DNA of 64,000 nt from Elusimicrobiota bacterium. Its GTDB lineage: Bacteria; Elusimicrobiota; Endomicrobiia; Endomicrobiales; Endomicrobiaceae. Below the pieces are notes generated by a model. The model made no database searches, was not told the origin of the DNA, and worked only from the letters and a program-made list of their open reading frames with translations. The translations under genes and the position numbers were made by a program. The stretch is from contig JAISQF010000011.1 in NCBI GenBank assembly GCA_031274365.1, forward strand, positions 62,001 through 126,000, in the 5' to 3' direction. How positions within the stretch are numbered: the stretch's first letter is position 1; each line of letters begins with the position of its first letter. This document shows positions 9,047 to 18,927 of the stretch, piece by piece.

Positions 9047-9418
9047 TTATAGTCCTATTGATTTAAGATATTCTCTTGCTTCTTTTCTTTTATCTAAAAC
9101 CTTTTTCCATTTTGAAATAAAATCCTCACGGCTAATACTTTGATTTATCAGAACTTCCTCAACGAATTTCGCAATGACAAAATCGGTTCTTTTTAATCTG
9201 TATATTGCAAAACTTATTTTACCGTTAACATCGCCAAATTGTTCTATAGAATGCTCCTTAAAATCTTTAGGACTTTCATTATATTCATTCAACAAATCTA
9301 TATATGACTTTTCAATTTCTGGATGTTTAATTATTTTTGGCGAAAAATTATAACAGTATCCGTTTTCGTCGGTTAATATAAAATGTTTGTCCGGTGTTAT
9401 ATATTTTTTATATTTCAT
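9047..9418 (-). CDS. 123-aa accessory protein of the radical SAM cassette
   Basis: ATGA start/stop overlap with the radical SAM gene. Confidence 0.65.
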   Translation of the reverse strand: MKYKKYITPDKHFILTDENGYCYNFSPKIIKHPEIEKSYIDLLNEYNESPKDFKEHSIEQFGDVNGKISFAIYRLKRTDFVIAKFVEEVLINQSISREDFISKWKKVLDKRKEAREYLKSIGL

Positions 9419-10731
9419 TTTTCACATCCCATTTTGATATAAGGCTCTATTTTTTCAAATTCATTTTTTGTCAAACTTCCGTTTATCAACGCATTACTCA
9501 ACTCATCTTTTTCATAATCGCCGACGAGTTTCATTTTTTCTCTTTGTTTATTATTTATGTTTTTCATCACTTTATTCCAATGTTTATAAAAAGTTTGACC
9601 GTTTAGAACTCCGAAAAGAACTTTTTCAATTTCAAATAGTCCCTCTGCCGTGCAATTTTTTTTATAGTTTGAAAACATTAAACAAACGCCATTACATAAA
9701 AACTTTTTTTTGCATATATCACAATTAGAATAATTATTTTGTCTTTTTATAAAGTCAATCATCATATTTATATGTTTATTTTTATCGTATTCATTATAGA
9801 ATCCTAAACAGTTTGAAGTATCAGCTATTTCCGCTTTATTTGAACACATATAAATTTTGTTGTCCGGGCCAAAAGCTATATGGCTATTTGTCGCTCCGCA
9901 ATTAAAAAGTATTTCATTATTGTATGCGCTCAAACCGATTAACTTTTTTATTCTGTCCGCATAATCCCAGCCGATATATTTGTATCGGTTATCAAAATAT
10001 TTTGTAGGATTATTTTTTATAAGTTTTATTAACTCTTTTGTCTGAAACGAAAAATCTAATTTCACGTCATCACTATATAAGCACGACCAGCGAATAGCGA
10101 ATCTGTCCGTCTCTAAATCTTTTTTTAATTTGTCAACAAAATCTATAATGCTAAAATCGTATTTATGACCGAAAGGAATAACAAAACCTATCGGACATCC
10201 TTTCCTAATTTTTAATAAATTTTTAATTTTTGGTAATGCTAAATTATATTGATGAACGCCGTCCCTGTTAACTCTTTGCCCAAATTCTTGAGGCTCAAAA
10301 CCGATTGACCATTGAGCTTTACGTGCGCATTCCTCGTCTAATCTATCGCTTAAAATCCCATTAGACTGAATGATATATTTATAATGCGGATATTTTTTCA
10401 TTATTTTTTCTATCAGTTTTGGATTTAATAAAACTTCTCCGCCGATAAATAAAATGTCTGTAATCGTCGGTGTATCTTTCAAATATTTATCTAAAGCGTC
10501 TAAATCAAAATTATTTGATGTGTCTTGCGGGACATCCGTCGGCTCTGCATAGCAATATTTACAATTCAAATTACAAGCTTTTGTAAAAGCAATTGTTAGT
10601 CGTGTCGGTTTATTATCAAGTGCTTTATAAAGAATTACAGCATTTAATAATTTATGATTAAACCACTTAAATTTACTTAACTCGTCGTCGTTATTTCTTT
10701 GAAATTCGTTGATGTTGTTGTAAGGTATCAT
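9415..10731 (-). CDS. Radical SAM protein with SPASM-like C-terminal Cys cluster; RiPP-type maturase candidate
   Basis: CNLNCKYC (CX3CX2C) motif; C-terminal C-X9-G-X7-C and CX2CX5CX3C (NCDICKKKFLCNGVC). ATG at 10731 overlaps the TGA of the upstream ORF (TGATG); the track uses GTG at 10734. Confidence 0.9.
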   Translation of the reverse strand: MIPYNNINEFQRNNDDELSKFKWFNHKLLNAVILYKALDNKPTRLTIAFTKACNLNCKYCYAEPTDVPQDTSNNFDLDALDKYLKDTPTITDILFIGGEVLLNPKLIEKIMKKYPHYKYIIQSNGILSDRLDEECARKAQWSIGFEPQEFGQRVNRDGVHQYNLALPKIKNLLKIRKGCPIGFVIPFGHKYDFSIIDFVDKLKKDLETDRFAIRWSCLYSDDVKLDFSFQTKELIKLIKNNPTKYFDNRYKYIGWDYADRIKKLIGLSAYNNEILFNCGATNSHIAFGPDNKIYMCSNKAEIADTSNCLGFYNEYDKNKHINMMIDFIKRQNNYSNCDICKKKFLCNGVCLMFSNYKKNCTAEGLFEIEKVLFGVLNGQTFYKHWNKVMKNINNKQREKMKLVGDYEKDELSNALINGSLTKNEFEKIEPYIKMGCEK

Positions 10732-11444
10732 CACGCTCCACCTCCGCAGCTACTTGCACAGCCGTCCCCGCACCCAGTGCCACAACTTCCGCCACATCCG
10801 CCCGCACAACTTCCTGAACAACTTCCTGAACAACTTCCAGAGCAGCCCGTGCAACTTATGCTATTAACAAACGTTTTCATAACTCCGCCTAAAATAATTT
10901 GAGTTTGCGTGACATTAAAAACGGGAGTAGTCGCTGTGTTGTAATTGCTCGTATTCCCAAATTCCGTATTATCAGTTTTTTCCTCAACAGCTTTCAGTCT
11001 TCCCTCAACTTCCATAACTTCCACACTGTCCAAAATAATTTTGTCTAAATATCTTGGGGGCGTTGTTGTCGTTGAATATAAAAATCTTAAAATCGCTCTG
11101 TTGTTTTCGTTATACCAGCCGCCTTTTTCTGCATTCCATACCGGAGCGACATCTGAATAAATCCATACTATATCGCTTTCCAACTGTGGAACTGCATAAA
11201 CAAAGTATAGAATATTATTTTGTAAAGTTCCCGTCGGTGTATCATCTGAAACTGTTTTATAAAATGCGCCGTTAACTTCAAGCCGTGTTCCCGTCTTTAT
11301 CACGGGAGCAACTCCGCTGTTCATTCCGTCTATCTGCGCCAAAAGAAAGCCGCCGCCCTGTATCGTCGTCCTGCCGATAAACTTTTGCCAATCCGTCAAA
11401 GTCGCTACGTTAATATTTGGCTCGTCAATTTTAATCGTTGCCAT
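10731..11444 (-). CDS. Tail-tip protein with C-terminal 10-Cys Gly/Ser-rich tail; putative modification substrate
   Basis: C-terminus ISCTGCSGSCSGSCSGSCAGGCGGSCGTGCGDGCASSCGGGA; N-terminal part resembles phage structural protein. Confidence 0.85.
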   Translation of the reverse strand: MATIKIDEPNINVATLTDWQKFIGRTTIQGGGFLLAQIDGMNSGVAPVIKTGTRLEVNGAFYKTVSDDTPTGTLQNNILYFVYAVPQLESDIVWIYSDVAPVWNAEKGGWYNENNRAILRFLYSTTTTPPRYLDKIILDSVEVMEVEGRLKAVEEKTDNTEFGNTSNYNTATTPVFNVTQTQIILGGVMKTFVNSISCTGCSGSCSGSCSGSCAGGCGGSCGTGCGDGCASSCGGGA

Positions 11445-12166
11445 TATTTACACTCCTCCCAGCTCATCTGCGTATTCCACCAAAAGCCCGTATTGTCTCG
11501 CTTGTCAAACTTACCGCCGTCGGTCAAAGTCGCATAAATAGGCGCAAATTCAGGCGTTGTATAAGGCTCTATGATGTGAGGTATTACAGTCTGAACTGAT
11601 TTTATATAATCAATCATTTCCATTCTTTGATTATTACTTATATGCTCAAAAGAGCATTCAAACTTTTCTAAAGTCGGCGTTTTAAGTCCGTATGCTTGTC
11701 CCGCTCTTGTTGTCTCTGCTTTGCTCCTGATGTCAATCTCGTATGCTGGCGCTATTACAAATCTCGGTAAAACTGTTTTTTCTCCAAAGTATAAATACCC
11801 AATATCAAAAAGTTCCGAAGTCTCGCCGGTCGTAATATTCAATGTCATACTTTCGACCATATATTTTTTGTCAAAATTAAAAATAGAATTCCTGCCTTTT
11901 GTATATAAGTCATCTTGAAAAATAATGACATCATCAAAGTTTTTTAATGTTATTGACGCATAAGAAAAATTACAGTCAATAAAACAAATGCTATCAATAA
12001 AAACATTCATTCCAAAAGTCGCCATAATAAGACCATTTGAGGCGTTAAAACTTATACGACGCGATAACCATTCACTATAAAGGTCATCGGGATTTGACGC
12101 CTGCCCGCCCGAACTTACTGATAAAGCTACTGCCTTTGGTAAATGATTTTTATAATAAACGTTCAT
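11444..12166 (-). CDS. Distal tail protein candidate
   Basis: 240-aa ORF immediately downstream of the tape measure. Confidence 0.5.
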   Translation of the reverse strand: MNVYYKNHLPKAVALSVSSGGQASNPDDLYSEWLSRRISFNASNGLIMATFGMNVFIDSICFIDCNFSYASITLKNFDDVIIFQDDLYTKGRNSIFNFDKKYMVESMTLNITTGETSELFDIGYLYFGEKTVLPRFVIAPAYEIDIRSKAETTRAGQAYGLKTPTLEKFECSFEHISNNQRMEMIDYIKSVQTVIPHIIEPYTTPEFAPIYATLTDGGKFDKRDNTGFWWNTQMSWEECK

Positions 12167-14202
12167 TAGCCTATTCCTCTCAAGGGTATCGTGACTATGC
12201 CATTTCCTGCCGTCTCTGCGACCACTCTCGTTATTTCTCTGCCGTCCAATTGAGCGACGACTGTAATGTAAATCGGTTGTGCCATTCCGCCCGTTAATTG
12301 TTGAGCGACGCTATCTTGTTGCGCCCTATTCAAAATCAATTCCCCGCTGTTGACCAAAGCGTGAACTCTGTCGCCTGAATACTGACTGCCCGGGACAATA
12401 CCGCCGGTCTCGTATGCGGGCGGTTTTGGCGGGTTGCTTTGTAATGCATTTATTTGAACAAGTCCTGCCGCTGCAGCCGCAATAGATAGCGGTAAAGCTA
12501 TAGGTAATGGAGCTGACGCTAATGTCATACTGATAGCTAAAGCCATATTGTTTATTGCTTGAACAATCTTTAATTTCCATTCTTCCATAGCAGCCTTATA
12601 TTCAATATCAGATTTTTCTTTTGCCGCTTTTTTCTCTGCCGCTTTAATTTGAGCGTCATATTGGTCGTTAATTTGTTTTTCCTGTTTTCTACGTGATGTT
12701 TGATAAGCTAAAATCTCGTCGCCAGCTTCACGAGCTGACGCTATTTGAGCGTCAAAAGTTTCCATTCTTTGAGCTTCCGCAAAACCCGCTTCCTCTAAAG
12801 CTCTTTGCCTTTGCTCCTCTATACGCTCTCTGTCTTTTTCCAACATCTCATCAATAAGTTCCTTTTGCGCCTCAACGTTCTGTCTATTAACTTCAGCCAT
12901 AGTTTCAAAAATACTTATGATTGATGACGATACTTGTTGTGAGTATTGAGTGAATTTTCCTAAAGAAACTTGCCAATCTTTTAATCCTTTTTCATTGGCT
13001 TTTACACCGTCTTTTTGTGCGTCATAAAATTTAACAGTCGCTTCTTTTAGTCTGTCAACGTCTGCTCTCGCCTTATCTGTTATTCCAATGCTTTTGTATT
13101 GATTATCAATCCTTTCAAGTTCTATTCGTTTAGCTGTTTCAAGTTTCTGTATCTCTTTATCTTTCAAACTTAAACTTTTATTGCTTTCAACATTTTGGTC
13201 TTCCGTTATTTTTTTTGTTTGTAATTCTATATCAAATATTTTTTCGTTCAACGACTTTAATAATTGTTTCCTTTCATTTTCTTTTTCTTTAGCTTTCTCA
13301 TCTCTTTCACTTGCTTTTGTAAGCTCTCCCGTTTTTTTAACAGCTAAATCAATCTCTTTATTATTTTCCTGCAACGCTTCAGTCGTCTTTTTTATCAAAT
13401 CCGCTTTTTCTTTTTCACCTTTTTGCGTCTCGTTTTGGCGAGCCAATTCTAAATCAAATGCAACTCCTTCTTCTTCAAAATATTTAGCGGCGGTTTCTAA
13501 TTGCCCTATCCTCGCTTGTGTTGCTGCGTCAATCCTTTTTAGTTCCTCGTCCAAAGACTTATTTGTGGCGGCTCCGCCCTCAATCATTAAATCAGTCAAT
13601 TCTTTTGTCGCCGCTATTCTTTGGTCTAAAGCCTCTTTTGCCGTTATAGCTCCTTTTTGTTCTTTATCTGAAATAATATCAAGCGTTTCACCATACTTCT
13701 TTTGCGCCTCAATTCTTGCCGAAGACAATCCCGTCGCTATTCTCGTCGCTTCACGCTCTGCTCTTGTCGTCTGCGTCAATAAAGTCATAATGCCGTCTAA
13801 TAACGCTCCGACCATTTCTACTACCGGCTTTATCACGACGAGCAGTTTATCCTTAAAAAAAGACGACAATTGCGAGACCGACGACGCAAAACCGAGCGTC
13901 TCTTTAGCAGCGTCTGAAAAAAGACTTTTTAATCCAGACACAAGAGAGTTAACTATCGTTATAGCGAGAAATACGGGACCGAATGAGTGCGCTAAAGTTT
14001 TACCAAATCTAACAGCGCCCTTACCCGCGACATCAAAACCGACTGCCATTCCCTTACCGAGATTATCGCCGACAGTTTTAGTATCTTTTTGTATTTTTTT
14101 ACCAAAAGAGTTAATTTTTAGTTGAGCGTCAACAATTTGTTTGCTCAACTCATCAGTTCTTAATATTAAAGAAGCATAAACACTACCTGCGTCTTCTGCC
14201 AT
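12166..14202 (-). CDS. Tail tape measure protein
   Basis: 678 aa, extended coiled coil, C-terminal hydrophobic helices; precedes tail-tip genes. Confidence 0.8.
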   Translation of the reverse strand: MAEDAGSVYASLILRTDELSKQIVDAQLKINSFGKKIQKDTKTVGDNLGKGMAVGFDVAGKGAVRFGKTLAHSFGPVFLAITIVNSLVSGLKSLFSDAAKETLGFASSVSQLSSFFKDKLLVVIKPVVEMVGALLDGIMTLLTQTTRAEREATRIATGLSSARIEAQKKYGETLDIISDKEQKGAITAKEALDQRIAATKELTDLMIEGGAATNKSLDEELKRIDAATQARIGQLETAAKYFEEEGVAFDLELARQNETQKGEKEKADLIKKTTEALQENNKEIDLAVKKTGELTKASERDEKAKEKENERKQLLKSLNEKIFDIELQTKKITEDQNVESNKSLSLKDKEIQKLETAKRIELERIDNQYKSIGITDKARADVDRLKEATVKFYDAQKDGVKANEKGLKDWQVSLGKFTQYSQQVSSSIISIFETMAEVNRQNVEAQKELIDEMLEKDRERIEEQRQRALEEAGFAEAQRMETFDAQIASAREAGDEILAYQTSRRKQEKQINDQYDAQIKAAEKKAAKEKSDIEYKAAMEEWKLKIVQAINNMALAISMTLASAPLPIALPLSIAAAAAGLVQINALQSNPPKPPAYETGGIVPGSQYSGDRVHALVNSGELILNRAQQDSVAQQLTGGMAQPIYITVVAQLDGREITRVVAETAGNGIVTIPLRGIG

Positions 14203-14941
14203 TATTTTCTCTCCTCGTTTTTTCTTCTTCCTGATATTCGTTAAAAATTATCCAAGCCGCTTTATCAATCTCGCTTTTATCTCTGTCTGTGAAAATCCCG
14301 CTTATATAATCCGTCGGGGCTTTTTTTGCATTCTCTGCAAGTATTGCCGCCTCTAATAACTTTTGTCGTGATAAACTTTTAATTTCTGTAATGTCAATTC
14401 CCAATGCCCATTTTGTTAAAAATCCGAAAGTGTCTTCCGGTAAAATGTATCCGACAAAAAACTCTAATTCGTTAACTCTGTTTTGTAATTCCGTAAATTG
14501 TGCCGCCGTCAATTTGCCTTTGTTCTTTTTAATCTTGTTTTTAATTGATTCTAATTCGTCTTTTTTTTCTTTTATGACATTATCGTCGTCAAAAATCAGT
14601 TTTTCAATGTCTTTATAAGTCGGACGATTTAATACCGCAACAGCTAACTTCTCTTGCGCATTCCTCATCTTTATGACGTCGCTGTGCGTCGCCTTTTCTG
14701 TGTTTTTTGCGATGTTTTGTAATAGTGCAAAGTCTCCGCAAGTCTCAATCTGATTTGCGTTTAATGACCTCAAATTACACCACACACGACCGCCGTTAAA
14801 AGGTAAATAAATCCAAGTAAAAATTTCATTACGAATTAACGGCAGCGGGTCATAACCGGCGGTCATTTTATAAACCGTCTTGTCTCTAAAATATTCCGAC
14901 AAAACATAACGACAAATTTTTTCAATCCATTTTTTAATCAT
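14183..14941 (-). CDS. Tail assembly chaperone-position protein
   Basis: Between tail tube and tape measure. Confidence 0.5.
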   Translation of the reverse strand: MIKKWIEKICRYVLSEYFRDKTVYKMTAGYDPLPLIRNEIFTWIYLPFNGGRVWCNLRSLNANQIETCGDFALLQNIAKNTEKATHSDVIKMRNAQEKLAVAVLNRPTYKDIEKLIFDDDNVIKEKKDELESIKNKIKKNKGKLTAAQFTELQNRVNELEFFVGYILPEDTFGFLTKWALGIDITEIKSLSRQKLLEAAILAENAKKAPTDYISGIFTDRDKSEIDKAAWIIFNEYQEEEKTRRENNGRRRR

Positions 14942-14946
14942 TCGTT

Positions 14947-15930
14947 TTATGCATTAGCCGCGTCAAAGTCTAATTTCAGTCCCAAAACATTTCTCGCTTC
15001 CCATTGAGCCGGTGAAAATAAACTTTCAGTCGGCGGATTGTGCAAAACGCCGTCATTATCTTTGTATTCATTTGCGCTAAAATTATAAGTGAACTGTGCG
15101 ATTGTTTTTGCTCCTGTCGCAACGTCCCCGCTTGCGCCAATGACCGAATAATACAAGTTTGATTTGATAGCAATTTCTTGCCCCTCTAAACTCTGCCCTC
15201 TGTCATACATAGGGTCAAAAGTCTCTAAAGTGCAAAGCATATCTCTTGTGTCCGACGATAAAGGCGGCTCGTATTTTGCGGGCGTTTCAACAGTCCCGAC
15301 GAAGTATTTCCCGCCCTCAATCATTTGTTGTAATTCATAATCGAGGAATTTACTCGTGACGGCAATATTAACCCCATTGCGATGACCTTTAATTGTTATT
15401 CTTGTTAAAGTCCCCTGCGCTCCCTCGAGGTCTATATTCTCGTTTTCTGTTCTGTCAACTGTCGGAGCAACATTTATAACTTCGTCATCAACATAAAACA
15501 GATAATAACACCCGAGACCCTCATTTAGACGGCAATTACCGAAGTTAAGCGCACCTGCGAGCGTTCCGTATATCTGCAAGTCTTTTACTGTTGAATCTGT
15601 CGGCGCTACTTGCAATCTGCCCGTATCGGCATTGATTAAAAACTCAACACCTGTAAAACTTGCCGCTGTCAACGCTTCTATTGCCGCCGTCGGAGTTAAC
15701 GCTTCAGGCGACTTTCCTGTAAAGTCAACTTCCTTTGTCGCTTGCGGCGCTTGACCGACCTTTATAGTCAACTTCGCTTTGCCGTCTGTCAAAATAGGCG
15801 TGATGTCAATCTCGCCGACGAAGCCCGTCATATTTTGAGCGTCTGCAATTTTTCCGTCGGGATTACATCTTTTAATCATAAAACCACGACTTGCATATTG
15901 AGCCATTCTCTCATTTATCTGTATCATTTT
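14947..15930 (-). CDS. Major tail tube protein candidate (start MIQINERM)
   Basis: Upstream CACAAAGAGAGGAAAAGAAA RBS favours the internal ATG over the 15966 start in the track. Confidence 0.6.
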   Translation of the reverse strand, partial: KMIQINERMAQYASRGFMIKRCNPDGKIADAQNMTGFVGEIDITPILTDGKAKLTIKVGQAPQATKEVDFTGKSPEALTPTAAIEALTAASFTGVEFLINADTGRLQVAPTDSTVKDLQIYGTLAGALNFGNCRLNEGLGCYYLFYVDDEVINVAPTVDRTENENIDLEGAQGTLTRITIKGHRNGVNIAVTSKFLDYELQQMIEGGKYFVGTVETPAKYEPPLSSDTRDMLCTLETFDPMYDRGQSLEGQEIAIKSNLYYSVIGASGDVATGAKTIAQFTYNFSANEYKDNDGVLHNPPTESLFSPAQWEARNVLGLKLDFDAANA

Positions 15931-16075
15931 CTTTTCCTCTCTTTGTGATTTTTTTTGTCTTGTCAAACATTGTTTTTTCCGTCTCGTCTTGTTCTGCTTT
16001 TGTTTCTGTTTTTGTATTTTCTTTTATATTCTTTGGCAATTTTATTTTTGGCATTTTCCAATTTATGTATCTCAT
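15911..16075 (-). CDS. Small 54-aa protein MRYINWKMPKIKLPK...
   Basis: GAGGAGAAAAAAA RBS before the ATG at 16075. Confidence 0.4.
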   Translation of the reverse strand: MRYINWKMPKIKLPKNIKENTKTETKAEQDETEKTMFDKTKKITKRGKENDTDK

Positions 16076-16086
16076 TTTTTTTCTCC

Positions 16087-16452
16087 TCATACCAGAATTA
16101 TTGGAACAAAAAAAGTCCGTTCCATTGATATAGTGTTGTCGTCGCTTCTTGCTTGAACTCCGACCCATTCGTCCGTGCTGTAAAATCTTATATTTCCCTG
16201 TTCCGTCGCAACATCTGAAAGTAAGTCTCTTAACTCTTTACGAATGTAAAAATCTATTAAGTCCTGCTCGCCCATTACACGATGAACTATAAATCTGAAT
16301 ATCAGCCTATGATTCATATTGTCCGCTTCAGTCTTTATTACCACATACGGCGGTGGGGGCATTTTGTCGCTGTCTCCAAAAAAAACTACGTTTTTTATTG
16401 ACCCCGTTTTTATTTGTTCATAGACGATAGTATTGATATTTGCCGTTGTCAT
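16087..16452 (-). CDS. Tail terminator/completion protein candidate
   Basis: Position and size. Confidence 0.5.
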   Translation of the reverse strand: MTTANINTIVYEQIKTGSIKNVVFFGDSDKMPPPPYVVIKTEADNMNHRLIFRFIVHRVMGEQDLIDFYIRKELRDLLSDVATEQGNIRFYSTDEWVGVQARSDDNTISMERTFFVPIILV

Positions 16453-16835
16453 TTTATTCCCATAACTTCTTTAACTGCTTTTATATACTCTTTTTTTTCG
16501 CTTGCAATAACCGGCCTCAAAAGCTCGTATTTTCTGTTATTCGCAAGTTCAAGCTGAACTCCATAACTGACCGTGTGAAACAGCCCCCATACTATAGACT
16601 TCTCATCACGATGAGCATAACCTCTTATACCTCTAATAGCTTGCTCTGTTTGATTTACCCAGCCCATAGCGTCCGTTTTTAGTCCGGCTCTGCTCCCTCT
16701 TGCAAGTTGTCCCGTGTCTTGTAATTGCTGCGCCGTCTGTAAAGCCTCTGTCGCTTTGTATTGAGCGAGAGCAAATATTTGTTTTAACTTTTTTTCAAAC
16801 GCTTTTTTGACGTCGACCGTGTTATTTTTATCCAT
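16449..16835 (-). CDS. HK97 gp10-like head-tail protein candidate
   Basis: Position, size; ATGA overlap. Confidence 0.5.
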   Translation of the reverse strand: MDKNNTVDVKKAFEKKLKQIFALAQYKATEALQTAQQLQDTGQLARGSRAGLKTDAMGWVNQTEQAIRGIRGYAHRDEKSIVWGLFHTVSYGVQLELANNRKYELLRPVIASEKKEYIKAVKEVMGIK

Positions 16836-17203
16836 TAGTCCGCCTTAAAAAGTTCCGCCTGCTGGCCATAAACTTCGCCAACAACTTTTAATTTTGAGAC
16901 AACTCCAATCCTGAAACTCTCATCATCGCAAATCAAAATATCGTTTTCTTTTATATCTGTATTCCACGAAACAATTAAATATTTTGTTTTATTAGTCGCT
17001 AAACCGCCGTCCCATACTCCATACTTCCAAACCCCGCCGCCCTCGTGTGATATTCTACACTCTATGTTATGCGTCTCATTTGTTCCGTCTGGTATCATCT
17101 GACCGCGCCCATTATCTTTTAATGTTTCTCGTGAAACTTGAGCGGAAATTTTATTGACGTCAATAATTCTTTTATACGATTTTCTTAATCTCTCAATGTC
17201 CAC
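16835..17203 (-). CDS. Head closure protein candidate
   Basis: Position and size. Confidence 0.45.
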   Translation of the reverse strand: MDIERLRKSYKRIIDVNKISAQVSRETLKDNGRGQMIPDGTNETHNIECRISHEGGGVWKYGVWDGGLATNKTKYLIVSWNTDIKENDILICDDESFRIGVVSKLKVVGEVYGQQAELFKAD

Positions 17204-17699
17204 GTTCTGTAATTCCTCCGACGGGGTATCTTTTTATCTTAAAAGCGCGTCCGGTATTGTTGCCTGTAATTTCTGCGATTTTGTCTTCAATATCTTTTTT
17301 TCTTTGTTTGTAAAAATTCAAAACATCGTTAAACGAAGTAAAAGAAATACTCTCCGCTCCAGCCGTTATTGAGTTCAAAAAGTCATCAGGATTTAATCCT
17401 GCTATGATAAAATCAATCAAAAAAACTTCCGCCTTAAAAAGTCCGTATTTTTCAATTTGATTTTTAATGTAATTATCTCTGACTTTTAGCGGCATTATTT
17501 CCCATTCGCCATTATTGTAATACTTGTAAATTCCGTCGCCGGTCGTGTATGCTGTGCCGTCTGCTCCCTCGTCGGGCATTTCCTCAACAAAAACAATCTC
17601 GCTTACTCCCTGCGGGTCTCTTATGTCAAGTCTTGCACTGAAAACATCTTGTAAAATAAGGGGCGTGATTAAATCTAATGGCATATTGTCAACACTCAT
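17193..17699 (-). CDS. Head-tail connector candidate
   Basis: Follows the major capsid gene. Confidence 0.5.
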   Translation of the reverse strand: MSVDNMPLDLITPLILQDVFSARLDIRDPQGVSEIVFVEEMPDEGADGTAYTTGDGIYKYYNNGEWEIMPLKVRDNYIKNQIEKYGLFKAEVFLIDFIIAGLNPDDFLNSITAGAESISFTSFNDVLNFYKQRKKDIEDKIAEITGNNTGRAFKIKRYPVGGITERGH

Positions 17700-17760
17700 T
17701 TTTTATCTCCTTTAATCATATACCTGTATCTTTTCATCTCCGCCCCTTATCTTTTTTATT

Positions 17761-18915
17761 TTATGCCGTCGGCAATGTTATTTTTATTGTTGACGCAATT
17801 AACCAATCAAGGAAAGTCTCGCCTATACGATACCAAGCTCTTTCTTCAGTAGAGAGCTGTAAAGTCTCTCCCACTCCCTGCTCTAAAGTCAACTCTCTTT
17901 TTACGAGATTGAATCCGCCTAAATCAGTTTTAATCACCGCAAACGCTGTTCCTTGTGGAACTCCCGGAAAACTTAAAACTTCTTTGCCCCAGACAAGTCC
18001 GTCCTGCAATCCGCCCGCATAAGGAATAATTCCCGTTATAGGCAGTCTGCCGACGAGTTGATTTACTCCGCTCAATCTTTCCAAAGAGCCGTCGATGACG
18101 GGCTGGATGTCATACAAGTCAACAGGATTGACGAGCAAATAAACATCGTGGTGCATATTGCCTAACATCTGTTTAGTGTAAAGCGGATGAAATAGTGTCA
18201 ATCCTTTTTTTATCGCTTTTTTTATTGTGTTGTATAACTTCAAATCAAAGTTTGCTCCGGTCGTATCTGCCGCTTGTGAATGAGCCGCGTTGTATGTCGC
18301 TGATACGATTTTGCCGATACAATCTTTATTTTTATTATCAACAGTTATACGCGCCACGCTTTCCATCAATCTTTCGACCGAGTAAAAAGGATTGAAAACT
18401 AAATCGCGCAACGAATTTTTATGTCCGAACGCTTTGATTTTTATTTCAATCGGTTTTACTTGAGGCAGCGTTTCCTCGATTAAAGGCACGCTGTCATTAG
18501 CTCCAGCGACGACTTTCTCTTGACCTATATAAGGAGCATAATTTCTCAAGCTCACAATCTGCGGCATATCAGAATCTGATATTGTTTTAAGCAGCGTGTC
18601 TGTGTAATCTGTCAAATCGTCTTGCTGTCTTGCCACATCGATTAAGTATCCTGTAATCAGATCTTTAATCGCCGCGTAATCAAAACCGGTGTTTGCGTTT
18701 TTTACTTTTTCTCTCAACTGCTTTACATTTTCCCTCAAAGCTGCCTGCGCTTCCGACCCTTGCCACACCTCTGTTTTTGGCGTGATTTTTTGAGAATTCA
18801 AAACATTGCTCATTTTAGTTGACAAGTTTGAAAATCTGTCTCCCTCAAATAAGTTAATGTTTTTAACTTTCCCGATATTCTGTTTTCTTAAATATGCTCC
18901 GTCAATTATATCCAT
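17761..18915 (-). CDS. Major capsid protein
   Basis: 384 aa, after scaffold and decoration genes; HK97-type arrangement. Confidence 0.75.
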   Translation of the reverse strand: MDIIDGAYLRKQNIGKVKNINLFEGDRFSNLSTKMSNVLNSQKITPKTEVWQGSEAQAALRENVKQLREKVKNANTGFDYAAIKDLITGYLIDVARQQDDLTDYTDTLLKTISDSDMPQIVSLRNYAPYIGQEKVVAGANDSVPLIEETLPQVKPIEIKIKAFGHKNSLRDLVFNPFYSVERLMESVARITVDNKNKDCIGKIVSATYNAAHSQAADTTGANFDLKLYNTIKKAIKKGLTLFHPLYTKQMLGNMHHDVYLLVNPVDLYDIQPVIDGSLERLSGVNQLVGRLPITGIIPYAGGLQDGLVWGKEVLSFPGVPQGTAFAVIKTDLGGFNLVKRELTLEQGVGETLQLSTEERAWYRIGETFLDWLIASTIKITLPTA

Positions 18916-18927
18916 AATTTTTTCTCC

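Noticed and set aside
10699-10902. Plus-strand Pro/Gln-rich ORF (PPPQLLAQPSPHPVPQLPPHPPAQLPEQLPEQ)
   Set aside because: Antisense reading of the Cys/Gly/Ser tail repeat.
13181-14125. Plus-strand 314-aa ORF inside the tape measure gene
   Set aside because: Exactly antisense to a well-supported coiled-coil CDS; Ser/Phe/Leu-rich composition is the complement of a Lys/Glu/Ala-rich frame.
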